From assembly GCA_003526065.1 (NCBI GenBank), contig DQBD01000199.1, positions 1-7,082 of the forward strand: a stretch of DNA of 7,082 nt, read 5' to 3'. Of this stretch, positions 1-6,929 are shown one piece after another (positions within the stretch are counted from its first letter, which is position 1; every line of letters starts with the position of its first letter). The notes below the pieces were generated by a model. It made no database searches and had not been told where the DNA came from. It saw only the letters and a list, made by a program, of their open reading frames with translations. The position numbers were made by a program, and so were the translations under genes. Source of the DNA: Gammaproteobacteria bacterium (GTDB taxonomy: Bacteria > Pseudomonadota > Gammaproteobacteria > Immundisolibacterales > Immundisolibacteraceae).

Positions 1-81
1 CTCGCCGGCATAACGGGTGGCTTGGTGAGCGGCAGCGCGGATGGACGCCTGCGAACCACTCTCCACCACACCAGCCGGTAG
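1..81 (+). CDS. Possible 3' end of an upstream gene (partial)
   Basis: Frame 1 is open from the first base to a TAG at 79-81, giving 26 residues that end in ADGRLRTTLHHTSR. The third codon positions are mostly G or C, as expected for a gene in this genome, and the stop lies 6 bases before the ATG of the exporter gene, which is typical operon spacing. Genes next to related RND exporters sometimes encode YCF48-like or other periplasmic accessory proteins, but this fragment is too short to assign. It may also be chance open frame in GC-rich DNA. Confidence 0.3.
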   Translation, partial: LAGITGGLVSGSADGRLRTTLHHTSR

Positions 82-87
82 CCGACC

Positions 88-2451
88 ATGACCGACTTCC
101 TTTGCCGGATCCTGTTCTTCAACCGCTACCTGACCCTGGGGCTGATCTTCCTGGCGACGGCGGTATGGGGCATGGGGGTGCCGGGAGCCTCGTTCCAGAC
201 CATCTTCGAGGATCTGTTGCCGCGCGGACATGGCATCGTCGAGAACTACCTGGGCTATCGCGCCCAGTACGGCAACCAGGACTCGGTTCAGTTGATCCTG
301 GAGAACGAGCACGGTTCGATCTACGCGCCGCCGTTCCTGCGGGCGGTGGACGCGGCGACGCGCGCCTTCGAGACGCTGCCGGCGGTCAACAAGGAGCGCA
401 TCACGTCCGTCACGTCGCGCAAGGTGCGCATTGCGCACACGGACGGTTCGACCATCTACAGCGACCCGCTGATCGATCCGGACCGCGGCGTGCCGGAAAC
501 CGGGCCGGCATTGCAGGAACTGAAGGAACGGGTGATGGCGGCGCCCGGTGTGCTGGGGCAGTGGGTGTCCTGGGACCAGACGGCGGTACTGATCGACGGC
601 GCCCTGGTGCCCGGCGCATCCGATTACGTGGCGGTGTTCGAGCGCCTGCGGCAGATCGCCGAGGCGGCGGAGCAGACGCCGGGCGTGAGTGCCAAGATGC
701 TCGGTCGCCCGGTGTTGACCGGCTGGGTCTACAGCTTCCAGAGCCAGATCGGCTGGATCCTGCTGCTGAGCCTGGTCATCGTGCTCGGCATGGTGGCGCT
801 GTACAGCCGCAGTATCACGCTGGTGGGACTGGCGAGTCTGGCGGCGATGCTGAGCATCGTCTGGGGGCTCGGCCTGCTCGGTTACCTGGGTGGCAACCTC
901 GATCCACTGGTGCTGGTGGTGCCGATCCTGCTGGTGGCGCGGGCGCTCAGTCATTCGGTGCAGATGGGGCTTCGCTACCAGGAATTGCAGGCCAGCGGCC
1001 TGCAGCGCATCGCGGCCGGGCGCGAGCTGTTCAAGCGCCAGTTCGTGCCGGGTGCGCTCGGCATCGTGTCGGACGCGCTGGGCCTGTTCCTGATCGCCAT
1101 TGCCGACATCCCGATCATGCAGAAGCTGGCCCTGTTCGTCGGCTTCTGGACCATCAGCATGCTGATCAACGTGATGATGGTGTTCCCGCTGATGATCAGT
1201 TTCATGCCCCAGCGGGGGGGCAGCGCTTCGAAGTCACGGGTGTTGGGGCGCCATCCCATCCTCGATGGGCTGGGACGGCTGGCCATCAGCCGTCGCAGCC
1301 GGTGGGTCACCTGGGCCTGTGCCTTGACGCTGACGGCGGCCTGCGTGGGGCTGAGCACCAACGTGCCGATGGGGAATCCGCAGTCGGGCACGCCGCTGCT
1401 GTGGCCGGACGCGCCCTATAACGAGGCGGTCGCCTTCTACAACGCCAGGTTTCTGGGCGCCGACCAGCTGACGGTGGTGCTCGAGGCGGCCAGCGGCGAT
1501 GTGCGGAACCTGCGTTACGTGGAAGCGGCGTCGGCGCTGCAGGCGCGGATGGATGCCGAAACGCTGGTTGCCGGGTCGGTGTCTTTCGTCGACCTGTTGC
1601 CGCAGGTGCGCCGCATCTTCTGGGGCAACTACCCGAAGGCCGAGGTGCTGCCGGTATCCGATCAGGAGTCGGGCGCCTACACCCAGATGTTGCAGAACGG
1701 CGCCAATCCGGGCGATTTCGATCGGTACTTCGATCGCCAGTACCGCCACGCCAGCATCACGTTTTTCCTGAAGGATGCGTCCACGCCGACGGTCGATGCG
1801 GTGTTGCAGGCGCTGCGCCAGGCCATTGACCGGGTAGAGCGCGACTATGACGTCGAGGGCGCGTTCCAGATTGGCCTTGGCAGTGCCAGCCTGCAGGCGG
1901 CTGTGAATGACGAGGTGCACTTCTCGCATTCCGCCACCTTCATCTGTGGCGTTCTGCTGATGACGCTGACCTGCCTGTTCGCCTATCGCTCGATGACGCT
2001 GTCGGTGATTCTGGTGGTGCCGCTGGTGCTGACCAACTTCGTGGTGCTGGCCACCATGACGCTGATGAACATCGGGCTCGATGTGAACACCCTGCCCATC
2101 ATCGCCGTCGGCATGGGGGTGGGCATCGACTACGGCATCTATCTGATGAGCCGCATCATCGAAGAGGCAGGGCCGGACGCCACGCTGGCCGATGTCGGCC
2201 CGGCGGTGGTGCGCTCGCTGAAGACCACCGGCAGCGCCATCTGGCTCACGGCCACCACCATGGTGTTCTCGGTGGGCGTCTGGTACTTCCTGTCCGATCT
2301 GCGTTTTCAGGCCGAAATGGGGCTGCTGCTGGCGCTGATCATGCTGGTGAACCTGGTCGGCGCGCTGGTTCTGGTGCCGGTGCAGGTGATGACGTTCGGG
2401 CGTCGTTCGGTGGCGGTGCGGGCGGCGGCCGGGGGCGCGTTGGCCCATTGA
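88..2451 (+). CDS. RND superfamily (MMPL-type) exporter, inner membrane
   Basis: This 787-residue protein has the duplicated RND/MMPL layout and normal family length. TM1 lies near residues 15-33, followed by a large periplasmic loop (about 35-220) and TM2-TM6 (about 222-372). A cytoplasmic linker leads to TM7 (about 405-424), a second periplasmic loop (about 425-610) and TM8-TM12 (about 615-772). TM10 carries GMGVGIDYGIYL, with the Asp681-Tyr682 pair that in MMPL/RND proteins serves proton relay. The matching TM4 segment reads ARALSHSVQ (284-292) and lacks an Asp-Tyr pair. The early sequence (EDLLPRGHGIVENYLGYRAQYGNQDSV) resembles RND proteins of hydrophobic-compound and steroid-associated clusters, from memory. 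It is predicted to use the proton gradient to move a substrate, probably hydrophobic, out of or within the envelope. Partner proteins are not visible and the substrate is unknown. The ATG at 88 has only a weak upstream ribosome site, but the first TM segment begins right after it, so the start is plausible. Confidence 0.92.
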   Translation: MTDFLCRILFFNRYLTLGLIFLATAVWGMGVPGASFQTIFEDLLPRGHGIVENYLGYRAQYGNQDSVQLILENEHGSIYAPPFLRAVDAATRAFETLPAVNKERITSVTSRKVRIAHTDGSTIYSDPLIDPDRGVPETGPALQELKERVMAAPGVLGQWVSWDQTAVLIDGALVPGASDYVAVFERLRQIAEAAEQTPGVSAKMLGRPVLTGWVYSFQSQIGWILLLSLVIVLGMVALYSRSITLVGLASLAAMLSIVWGLGLLGYLGGNLDPLVLVVPILLVARALSHSVQMGLRYQELQASGLQRIAAGRELFKRQFVPGALGIVSDALGLFLIAIADIPIMQKLALFVGFWTISMLINVMMVFPLMISFMPQRGGSASKSRVLGRHPILDGLGRLAISRRSRWVTWACALTLTAACVGLSTNVPMGNPQSGTPLLWPDAPYNEAVAFYNARFLGADQLTVVLEAASGDVRNLRYVEAASALQARMDAETLVAGSVSFVDLLPQVRRIFWGNYPKAEVLPVSDQESGAYTQMLQNGANPGDFDRYFDRQYRHASITFFLKDASTPTVDAVLQALRQAIDRVERDYDVEGAFQIGLGSASLQAAVNDEVHFSHSATFICGVLLMTLTCLFAYRSMTLSVILVVPLVLTNFVVLATMTLMNIGLDVNTLPIIAVGMGVGIDYGIYLMSRIIEEAGPDATLADVGPAVVRSLKTTGSAIWLTATTMVFSVGVWYFLSDLRFQAEMGLLLALIMLVNLVGALVLVPVQVMTFGRRSVAVRAAAGGALAH

Positions 2452-2460
2452 TGGGCCCAT
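2442..2460. repeat. Compact inverted repeat with three half-sites at the exporter stop codon
   Basis: GGCCCAT (2442-2448), two bases, then ATGGGCC (2451-2457) form a perfect inverted repeat. The right arm is itself part of the 10-base palindrome ATGGGCCCAT (2451-2460), so the half-site occurs three times in 19 bases. The repeat spans the TGA stop at 2449-2451. In RNA it could fold as a 6-bp stem with a UUGA loop. No T-run follows, so it does not look like an intrinsic terminator. It could be an mRNA processing or stability element, a protein-binding site, or chance. Confidence 0.5.
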
Positions 2461-2511
2461 GAATCGAGCAAGTCACGGACGAGGGACAGGTCGTCTCCAT
2501 GTCGTATCTAC

Positions 2512-2517
2512 GAGGTG
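2512..2517 (+). promoter_or_regulatory. Shine-Dalgarno site favouring the 2523 start
   Basis: GAGGTG lies 5 bases before the ATG at 2523. A second purine-rich stretch, GAGGGACAGG (2481-2490), lies 8 bases before the in-frame ATG at 2499. The core match is better for the downstream ATG, and the protein it starts (MSNVNVSAAQ) is a more natural N-terminus than MSYLRGVVMSNV. Both starts are possible. Confidence 0.5.
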
Positions 2518-2522
2518 TCGTA

Positions 2523-3854
2523 ATGAGCAACGTCAACGTGTCGGCCGCGCAGATGCCCGCCGACGTCATCCATGTCGATCGCTACACGTCGGGCCTGGTC
2601 GGTCCGTCACTGGGCATGCTCGGGCCGCTGCGTCCGGGGGGCCATATCGTCACGCAGACGCCGCCGGGCTGCTGGTCGCCGATGATTACGCCGGAGTTCC
2701 ATGGCGGTCACGAGGTGACCGTGCCGGTGGCGATCGAGGGTGCCCAGATCGGCGACGCAGTGGTGCTGTACCTGGAGCACGTGCAGGCAGCCTCGGATGT
2801 GTCGTCGTCGGGGGTGGGCAGCGCCATCGACGGCCGCTACATGGGCGATCCATTCGTCGCCAAGCGGTGTCAGAACTGCGGCGCCGAGAGTCCGGACAGC
2901 TACATCGAGGGCATCGGCCCGGATGCGGTGCGCTGTCGGCAGTGCGGCGCGCCGGCCAGTCCGTTTAACTTCCGACATGCCTACACCTGCGTGCTGGACC
3001 GCGAGCATGGCGTGGCGCTGACCGTGCCGGAGGACGTCGCGGCGCAGACCGCCGCCAACGCCCGTCAGCTGCACGCCAGCCCCGAGCATGCCAAGGCGCA
3101 CTCGATCCTGAGCTTTGCCGCCGGCAACATGCCCGGTGTGGTGACACGGGTGATGCCCTTCCTGGGCAACATCGGCACCACGCCGTCGTGCGACATGCCC
3201 GACTCGCACAACGCCGGCGACTTCGGCGCCTTCCTGGTCGATGCGCCGCACGAGTACGGCATGAGCCGGGACGCGCTGCTGCGTCACAAGACCGATGGCC
3301 ACATGGATTGCGCCCAGGTGCGCGAGGGCGCCGTGCTGATATGCCCGGTCAAGGTGGACGGCGCGGGTGTCTACCTGGGCGACATGCACGCCATGCAGGG
3401 CAACGGTGAGGTGGCGGGTCACGCCACTGACGTCACTTCGGACGTGCGCCTGCGGGTGGAGCTGATCAAGGGCCTGAGCCTCGATGGCCCGATTCTGCTG
3501 CCGGTAATGGAGGACCTGCCGCCGCTGGCCCGGCCGGTGACCGCGCCGATGCGTGCACAGGCGTTGGCGCTGGCGGCCCGTTACGGCGCCGACATTCCCC
3601 TCGAGGACAACGCTCCGATCACCTTCATCGGGTCCGGCACCACGCTGAACGAGGCCACGCAAAACGGCCTCGAGCGCGCCGCTGCGGTGACCGGCCTGTC
3701 GGTGGACGAGGTACGCAACCGCGCCACCATCTGCGGGTCGATCGAGATCGGCCGCCTGCCCGGGGTGGTGAAGGTCGGCTTCCTGTGCCCGCTGGACATC
3801 CTGGACCGCATCGGTCTGGGCGGTGTGGTGCGTGCCCAGTACGGCCTGGCGTGA
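2523..3854 (+). CDS. Acetamidase/formamidase (FmdA/AmdA) family hydrolase with zinc-ribbon insert
   Basis: This 443-residue protein (451 from the ATG at 2499) belongs to the FmdA/AmdA family, whose members hydrolyse short amides such as formamide and acetamide to the acid and ammonia; some relatives act on lactams. Family signatures are VPVAIEGAQIGD near the N-terminal third, TDGHMD (His260, Asp262), and GDMHAMQGNGEVAG (Asp287, His289, Glu296), numbered from the 2523 start. The family motif usually reads GGNxD, so DGHMD is a variant. An unusual segment carries CQNC (Cys116, Cys119) and CRQC (Cys138, Cys141), a CX2C-X18-CX2C pattern expected to bind zinc or another metal. No signal peptide is seen, so it is probably cytoplasmic. 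The gene starts 71 bases after the exporter gene and is followed 70 bases later by a membrane protein gene, suggesting cotranscription. Family membership is firm; the amide substrate is not known, and the ribbon plus extra length may mark a subfamily with another substrate. Confidence 0.88.
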   Translation: MSNVNVSAAQMPADVIHVDRYTSGLVGPSLGMLGPLRPGGHIVTQTPPGCWSPMITPEFHGGHEVTVPVAIEGAQIGDAVVLYLEHVQAASDVSSSGVGSAIDGRYMGDPFVAKRCQNCGAESPDSYIEGIGPDAVRCRQCGAPASPFNFRHAYTCVLDREHGVALTVPEDVAAQTAANARQLHASPEHAKAHSILSFAAGNMPGVVTRVMPFLGNIGTTPSCDMPDSHNAGDFGAFLVDAPHEYGMSRDALLRHKTDGHMDCAQVREGAVLICPVKVDGAGVYLGDMHAMQGNGEVAGHATDVTSDVRLRVELIKGLSLDGPILLPVMEDLPPLARPVTAPMRAQALALAARYGADIPLEDNAPITFIGSGTTLNEATQNGLERAAAVTGLSVDEVRNRATICGSIEIGRLPGVVKVGFLCPLDILDRIGLGGVVRAQYGLA

Positions 3855-3924
3855 AACGGGCACGGGGTGGCGCACAGAAGCTGAACCACCGCCGCGCAGG
3901 GCCGGCGGGCAGACACGGGCTGGC

Positions 3925-4752
3925 GTGACCGTGTGGCTGCTGGCTGCCAAGGTGGTCGTGTCGATGGCCATGGTGCTTGGCCTGGCCTGGGTGGCCGAGC
4001 GGGTCGGCCCGCGGGTGGCCGGTGTTCTGTCCGGCTACCCGCTCGGCGTCGCGGTGGCGCTGTTTTTCGTCGGTGTGGAAAACGGCGCCGATTTCGCGGC
4101 TCACAGCGCCGTGTACACGGTGGCCGGGTTTTCCGCTTCGCTGGCGCTGGTGGTGGCCTATCGCGGCGTGGCCCGTGTGGCAGGGGCGGGGCAGGCGCTG
4201 CTGGCGCCGCTGCTTTCCGTGCCGTGTTTCCTGGCGGTGTCGGCGCTGCTCAGTCGCCTGCCGTTGGGGCTTGCCGGCGGTACGGCATTGACGTTGACCG
4301 GTGTGTGTCTGTGCCTGTGGCATTTCCGGCGCATCGAGAACACGGTGATCGACCGGCGCGTGCGGTTGTCTGCCGGCGCACTGTTGCTGCGCGCTGCCGC
4401 GGCGGCGGCGGTGGTGCTGCTGATCACCGGTTGGGCACATGTCATCGGCGCGGAGTGGACCGGTGTCCTGGCGGCGTTTCCGGTCACCCTGTTTCCATTC
4501 CTGGTCATCATCCACTGGACCTACGGCTGGCCGCAGGCGCAGACGGTCATCAAGCACTTCCCGCTGGGGATGGGCGCGCTGTTGGTCTACACGCTTGCCG
4601 TGGCGCTTTCGTACCCGCGCGTTGGCGTTCTGGTCGGCACGGGGCTGTCGTTCTGTCTGGCCAGCGTATACCTGTGGGGCGCGCTGCTGCTGTCGGACAG
4701 ACCGCCCCGGCGAAGCCGAGCACGCGCCGCTGACCCTCAGTCGTCCGGCTGA
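3925..4752 (+). CDS. Multi-pass membrane protein of unknown function with internal duplication
   Basis: This protein of about 275 residues is nearly all hydrophobic, with roughly 8-10 likely membrane segments and a short basic tail (RPPRRSRARAAD). I do not recognise a characterised family. Two halves look alike: GVLSGYPLG (from Gly33), followed by hydrophobic residues and a loop, matches GVLAAFPVT (from Gly180) in almost the same place relative to a preceding TM segment. The second half resembles, from memory, small GlpM/DUF3147-like membrane proteins with a GL-x-FP motif; this is tentative. The frame is open further upstream to an ATG at 3823, inside the previous gene, but those 34 extra residues are Arg/Pro-rich and unlike a membrane protein N-terminus. 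The GTG at 3925 (or 3931) directly precedes the first membrane segment and is preferred, although no strong ribosome site is visible. Its position behind the exporter and amidase genes suggests it is expressed with them. Its last 16 bases overlap the end of dsbC on the other strand. Confidence 0.75.
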   Translation: MTVWLLAAKVVVSMAMVLGLAWVAERVGPRVAGVLSGYPLGVAVALFFVGVENGADFAAHSAVYTVAGFSASLALVVAYRGVARVAGAGQALLAPLLSVPCFLAVSALLSRLPLGLAGGTALTLTGVCLCLWHFRRIENTVIDRRVRLSAGALLLRAAAAAAVVLLITGWAHVIGAEWTGVLAAFPVTLFPFLVIIHWTYGWPQAQTVIKHFPLGMGALLVYTLAVALSYPRVGVLVGTGLSFCLASVYLWGALLLSDRPPRRSRARAADPQSSG

Positions 4753-5474
4753 TTGAGCAGTTGGGCGAGGTTCTCGGGCGGCACGTAGCCCGGCAGCAGG
4801 CGGCCGTCGTCGAGCAGGATGGCCGGGGTGCCGGACACGCCCAGCTTCTGCCCGGCGCGGAATTGCGCGGCCACCGGGTTGTCGCAGGCTTTCTGCGGCG
4901 GGGCAGTGCCGGTCTTGGCGGCCGTCATGGCCGCCTTGCGGTCGTCGGCGCACCAGACCGACTCGGCCTTGGTGAACGACTCCGAACCCTCGCCGGCGCG
5001 CGGGAACGCCACATAGCGCACGCTGATGCCGGCGGCGTTGTACTGGTCCATGTGGCGGTGCAGTTCGCGGCAGTAGCCGCAGTCGATGTCGGTGAACACG
5101 GTCACCCGGTGCTGCGGATCGGCGGCCGTGAACGCGATGGTGTCGGCGTCCTTGAGGTCCTTCAGAAACGCCTTGCGCAGCGGCATCAGCTGCTCGCGCT
5201 CCACCTTCTCCACTGCGGCGGTGGACAGGTTGCGCCGGCTGGCCAGCTCGACCATCGGTCCGCCGAGCATGTACTTGCCGTCGGCGCTGAAGTAGTAAAC
5301 CGTGTTGCCGAAGATCACCTCGTACAGCCCGTCGATGGCCGACGGTTGAACCGCCGTGGGCGCCGCCTCGGGCGAGATGCGTTCCAGCACCTTGGCCAGG
5401 GCCGGAGGCGTGTCGGCGTGCGCGCCGCCGATCAGCAGCAGCGAGGCCAGGGTGCAGGCGAGAAGGCGGGTCAT
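4737..5474 (-). CDS. dsbC: Thiol:disulfide interchange protein DsbC
   Basis: This is a periplasmic disulfide isomerase that reshuffles wrong disulfides in exported proteins and is normally kept reduced by DsbD. From the ATG at 5474 it has 245 residues. A signal peptide (MTRLLACTLASLLLIGGAHA) is followed by a likely cleavage before DTPP. An N-terminal dimerisation domain (about 25-105) contains the DGLYEVIFGNTVYYFSADGKY segment typical of DsbC. A thioredoxin-fold domain follows, with VFTDIDCGYC, whose CGYC catalytic pair is Cys132/Cys135, and a Thr-cisPro loop in GVSGTPAIL (Pro217). The second cysteine pair (VWCADD and KACDN) matches the structural disulfide of E. coli DsbC. The frame is open to an ATG at 5507 (11 more residues, MPASRPPPDTP), but the 5474 start gives a proper signal peptide; neither has a clear ribosome site. 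It lies 42 bases downstream of xerD, a common gammaproteobacterial pairing, and is probably cotranscribed. Confidence 0.94.
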   Translation of the reverse strand: MTRLLACTLASLLLIGGAHADTPPALAKVLERISPEAAPTAVQPSAIDGLYEVIFGNTVYYFSADGKYMLGGPMVELASRRNLSTAAVEKVEREQLMPLRKAFLKDLKDADTIAFTAADPQHRVTVFTDIDCGYCRELHRHMDQYNAAGISVRYVAFPRAGEGSESFTKAESVWCADDRKAAMTAAKTGTAPPQKACDNPVAAQFRAGQKLGVSGTPAILLDDGRLLPGYVPPENLAQLLNQPDD

Positions 5475-5516
5475 GGGGGTATCCGGTGGCGGGCGTGAAG
5501 CTGGCATTGTAGGCGC

Positions 5517-6455
5517 TCAGCCGCGCGGGTGATGGCGGGCGTGCAGGGCTTTCAGCCGTTCGCGCGCGACGTGGGTGTAGATCTGCGTGGTCGACAGGTC
5601 GGCATGACCGAGCAGCATCTGCACTGCGCGCAAGTCGGCGCCGTGGTTGAGCAGGTGGGTGGCGAAGGCGTGGCGCAGGGTGTGTGGCGAGGGCAGCTGT
5701 GACAGGCCTGCGCGCTGCGCATGCGCCCGGAGGCGGTGCCAGAAGGCCTGGCGCGTCATGGCGCCGCCGCGCCGGGTGACGAACAGCGCATCGCTCACGC
5801 GGCCGTCGAGCAAGGCGCTGCGCCCGTGTGCCAGGTAGCTTTCCAGGCGCATCAGGGCGGTGTCGCCGATCGGTACCAGGCGTTCGCGGGCGCCCTTGCC
5901 CAGCACCACCAGCACGCCACGGTTCAGGTCCACCTGCGCCAGGCGCAGGCCCACCAGTTCGCTCACGCGCAGCCCGGTGGCATACAGCAGTTCCAGCATG
6001 GCGCCGTCGCGCAGGGCCTGGGCACAGGCGTCGCCGGGCGCCTCGAGCAGGCGTTCCACATCGGTTTCGCTCAGCGTCTTGGGCAGGGGGCGTCCGAGAC
6101 GGGGCGAGTCGATGCGGGTGCTTGGGTCGTCGGCAATGCGGCCCTCGCGCAACAGGTAACGGTAGAAGCCGCGCAGTGCCGACAGCCGCCGCGCCAGCGA
6201 GCGCGGCGCGAGGCTGCCCTGGGCCGCCAGGTAGTCGAGCAGGTCGCCGTGGGTGGCGTCGGCAGGGGTCTTGTCGTGGGGCGTCAGGTGTGCGGCCAGT
6301 GACGTCAGGTCGCGACGGTAGGCCGCCAGGGTCAGGCGGCTGGCGCCACGTTCCAGCCACAGGCTGTCGAGGAACTGTTCGATCAGCGGATCGGCAGCCG
6401 GGCGCCTGGGGGCCACCGAGCGGTGGGGCTCAGGCGGCGAAGAACCGCCGTTCAT
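5517..6455 (-). CDS. xerD: Site-specific tyrosine recombinase XerD
   Basis: XerD works with XerC at dif sites, stimulated by FtsK, to resolve chromosome dimers before cell division. From the ATG at 6455 it has 312 residues; E. coli XerD has 298. The N-terminal core-binding domain begins with PLIEQFLDSLWLERG, close to the E. coli sequence IEQFLDALWLEK. The catalytic domain has the full tyrosine recombinase set: Arg163 (YATGLRVSEL), Lys187 (LGKGARERLVP), His258 and Arg261 (HTLRHAFATHLL), His284 (LLGHADLSTTQ) and nucleophile Tyr293 (IYTHV). All are offset by a constant 14-15 from the E. coli numbering, so the fold is intact. The N-terminus is about ten residues longer than usual, and a GTG at 6416 is an alternative start. 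The frame stays open upstream, but that part lies inside the alkyltransferase gene and is not coding in this frame. With the chosen start, the gene overlaps the end of ogt by 26 bases, suggesting coupled translation. Confidence 0.94.
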   Translation of the reverse strand: MNGGSSPPEPHRSVAPRRPAADPLIEQFLDSLWLERGASRLTLAAYRRDLTSLAAHLTPHDKTPADATHGDLLDYLAAQGSLAPRSLARRLSALRGFYRYLLREGRIADDPSTRIDSPRLGRPLPKTLSETDVERLLEAPGDACAQALRDGAMLELLYATGLRVSELVGLRLAQVDLNRGVLVVLGKGARERLVPIGDTALMRLESYLAHGRSALLDGRVSDALFVTRRGGAMTRQAFWHRLRAHAQRAGLSQLPSPHTLRHAFATHLLNHGADLRAVQMLLGHADLSTTQIYTHVARERLKALHARHHPRG

Positions 6456-6909
6456 GGTCCAGCAAGTGTTGTTTGCGCTGTGGCCAGGGACCGTTGGCGG
6501 CGCCCATGAATCCGCCGCTGCCGGTGCGGGCGATGACCCGGTGGCAGGGCACCACCAGCAGCAGGGGATTGCTGCGGCAGGCGCCACCCACGGCGCGGGC
6601 GGCGGTGCCGATGTCTGTGGCGATGTCGCCGTAACGGCGGGTGGCGCCGGGCGGGATGGCGCGCAACGCCGACCAGACGCGGTGCTGGAACGGCGTGCCG
6701 GCGGGGGCCAGCGGCAGGTTGGAGAAGTCTGCCGTGGCGCCGGCGAAATAGGCCTCGAGCTGCAGCATGGTTTCCAGCAGCAGCGGATCGGTCGGGCGGC
6801 GCGGTACAGCGCCATCCGCAGCGAAGCCGACCTCCGTCAGGCCGTGTTCGTTGCAGCGCAGCAGCAGCATGCCGAGTGGGGTCGACATGCTGGCTTCGCT
6901 GCTGTGCAT
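6430..6909 (-). CDS. ogt: Methylated-DNA--protein-cysteine S-methyltransferase (Ogt type)
   Basis: This suicide DNA-repair protein transfers the alkyl group from O6-alkylguanine or O4-alkylthymine to its own cysteine. With the ATG at 6909 it has 159 residues, normal for bacterial Ogt proteins without an Ada N-terminal domain. STPLGMLLLRC marks the N-terminal domain (E. coli Ogt has ATPLGPLWVIC). The C-terminal domain shows FQHRVWSALRAIPPG, then a helix-turn-helix with Tyr93 and the arginine finger in AARAVGGA (Arg105), an Asn before NPLLL, and VVPCHRVIA with the acceptor Cys122. The tail GGF-x-GA and the closing LLDHE motif are also family-like. The loop between Tyr93 and Arg105 is two residues shorter than in human AGT. 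Alternative starts are a GTG at 6912 and an ATG at 6888; ribosome sites are weak for all. It sits only 20 bases after rplS and overlaps xerD, so it is probably expressed with the L19 operon rather than from an Ada-type adaptive promoter, which is not seen. Confidence 0.94.
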   Translation of the reverse strand: MHSSEASMSTPLGMLLLRCNEHGLTEVGFAADGAVPRRPTDPLLLETMLQLEAYFAGATADFSNLPLAPAGTPFQHRVWSALRAIPPGATRRYGDIATDIGTAARAVGGACRSNPLLLVVPCHRVIARTGSGGFMGAANGPWPQRKQHLLDHERRFFAA

Positions 6910-6929
6910 CACGACGCCGGGCGGCCCGC

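Noticed and set aside
1234..2460. A 408-codon minus-strand open frame opposite the exporter gene
   Set aside because: Same low-complexity His/Gln/Arg composition; the plus strand has clear RND motifs.
3823..3924. N-terminal extension of the membrane protein to an ATG inside the amidase gene
   Set aside because: The added residues are Arg/Pro/Gly-rich and not membrane-like, and the overlap would be 32 bases.
2607..3971. A 454-codon minus-strand open frame opposite the amidase gene
   Set aside because: His/Arg/Gln-rich translation without domains, almost fully antisense to a gene with clear family motifs.
3625..6360. A 911-codon open frame on the minus strand
   Set aside because: It runs across parts of fmdA-like, membrane, dsbC and xerD genes in a different frame, is very rich in Arg, Pro, Ala and Gly, and has no recognisable domain; a GC-rich shadow.
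6456..6815. N-terminal extension of xerD by about 120 residues
   Set aside because: It overlaps the alkyltransferase gene in another frame and is Pro/Ser/Arg-rich; known XerD proteins start near IEQFLD.
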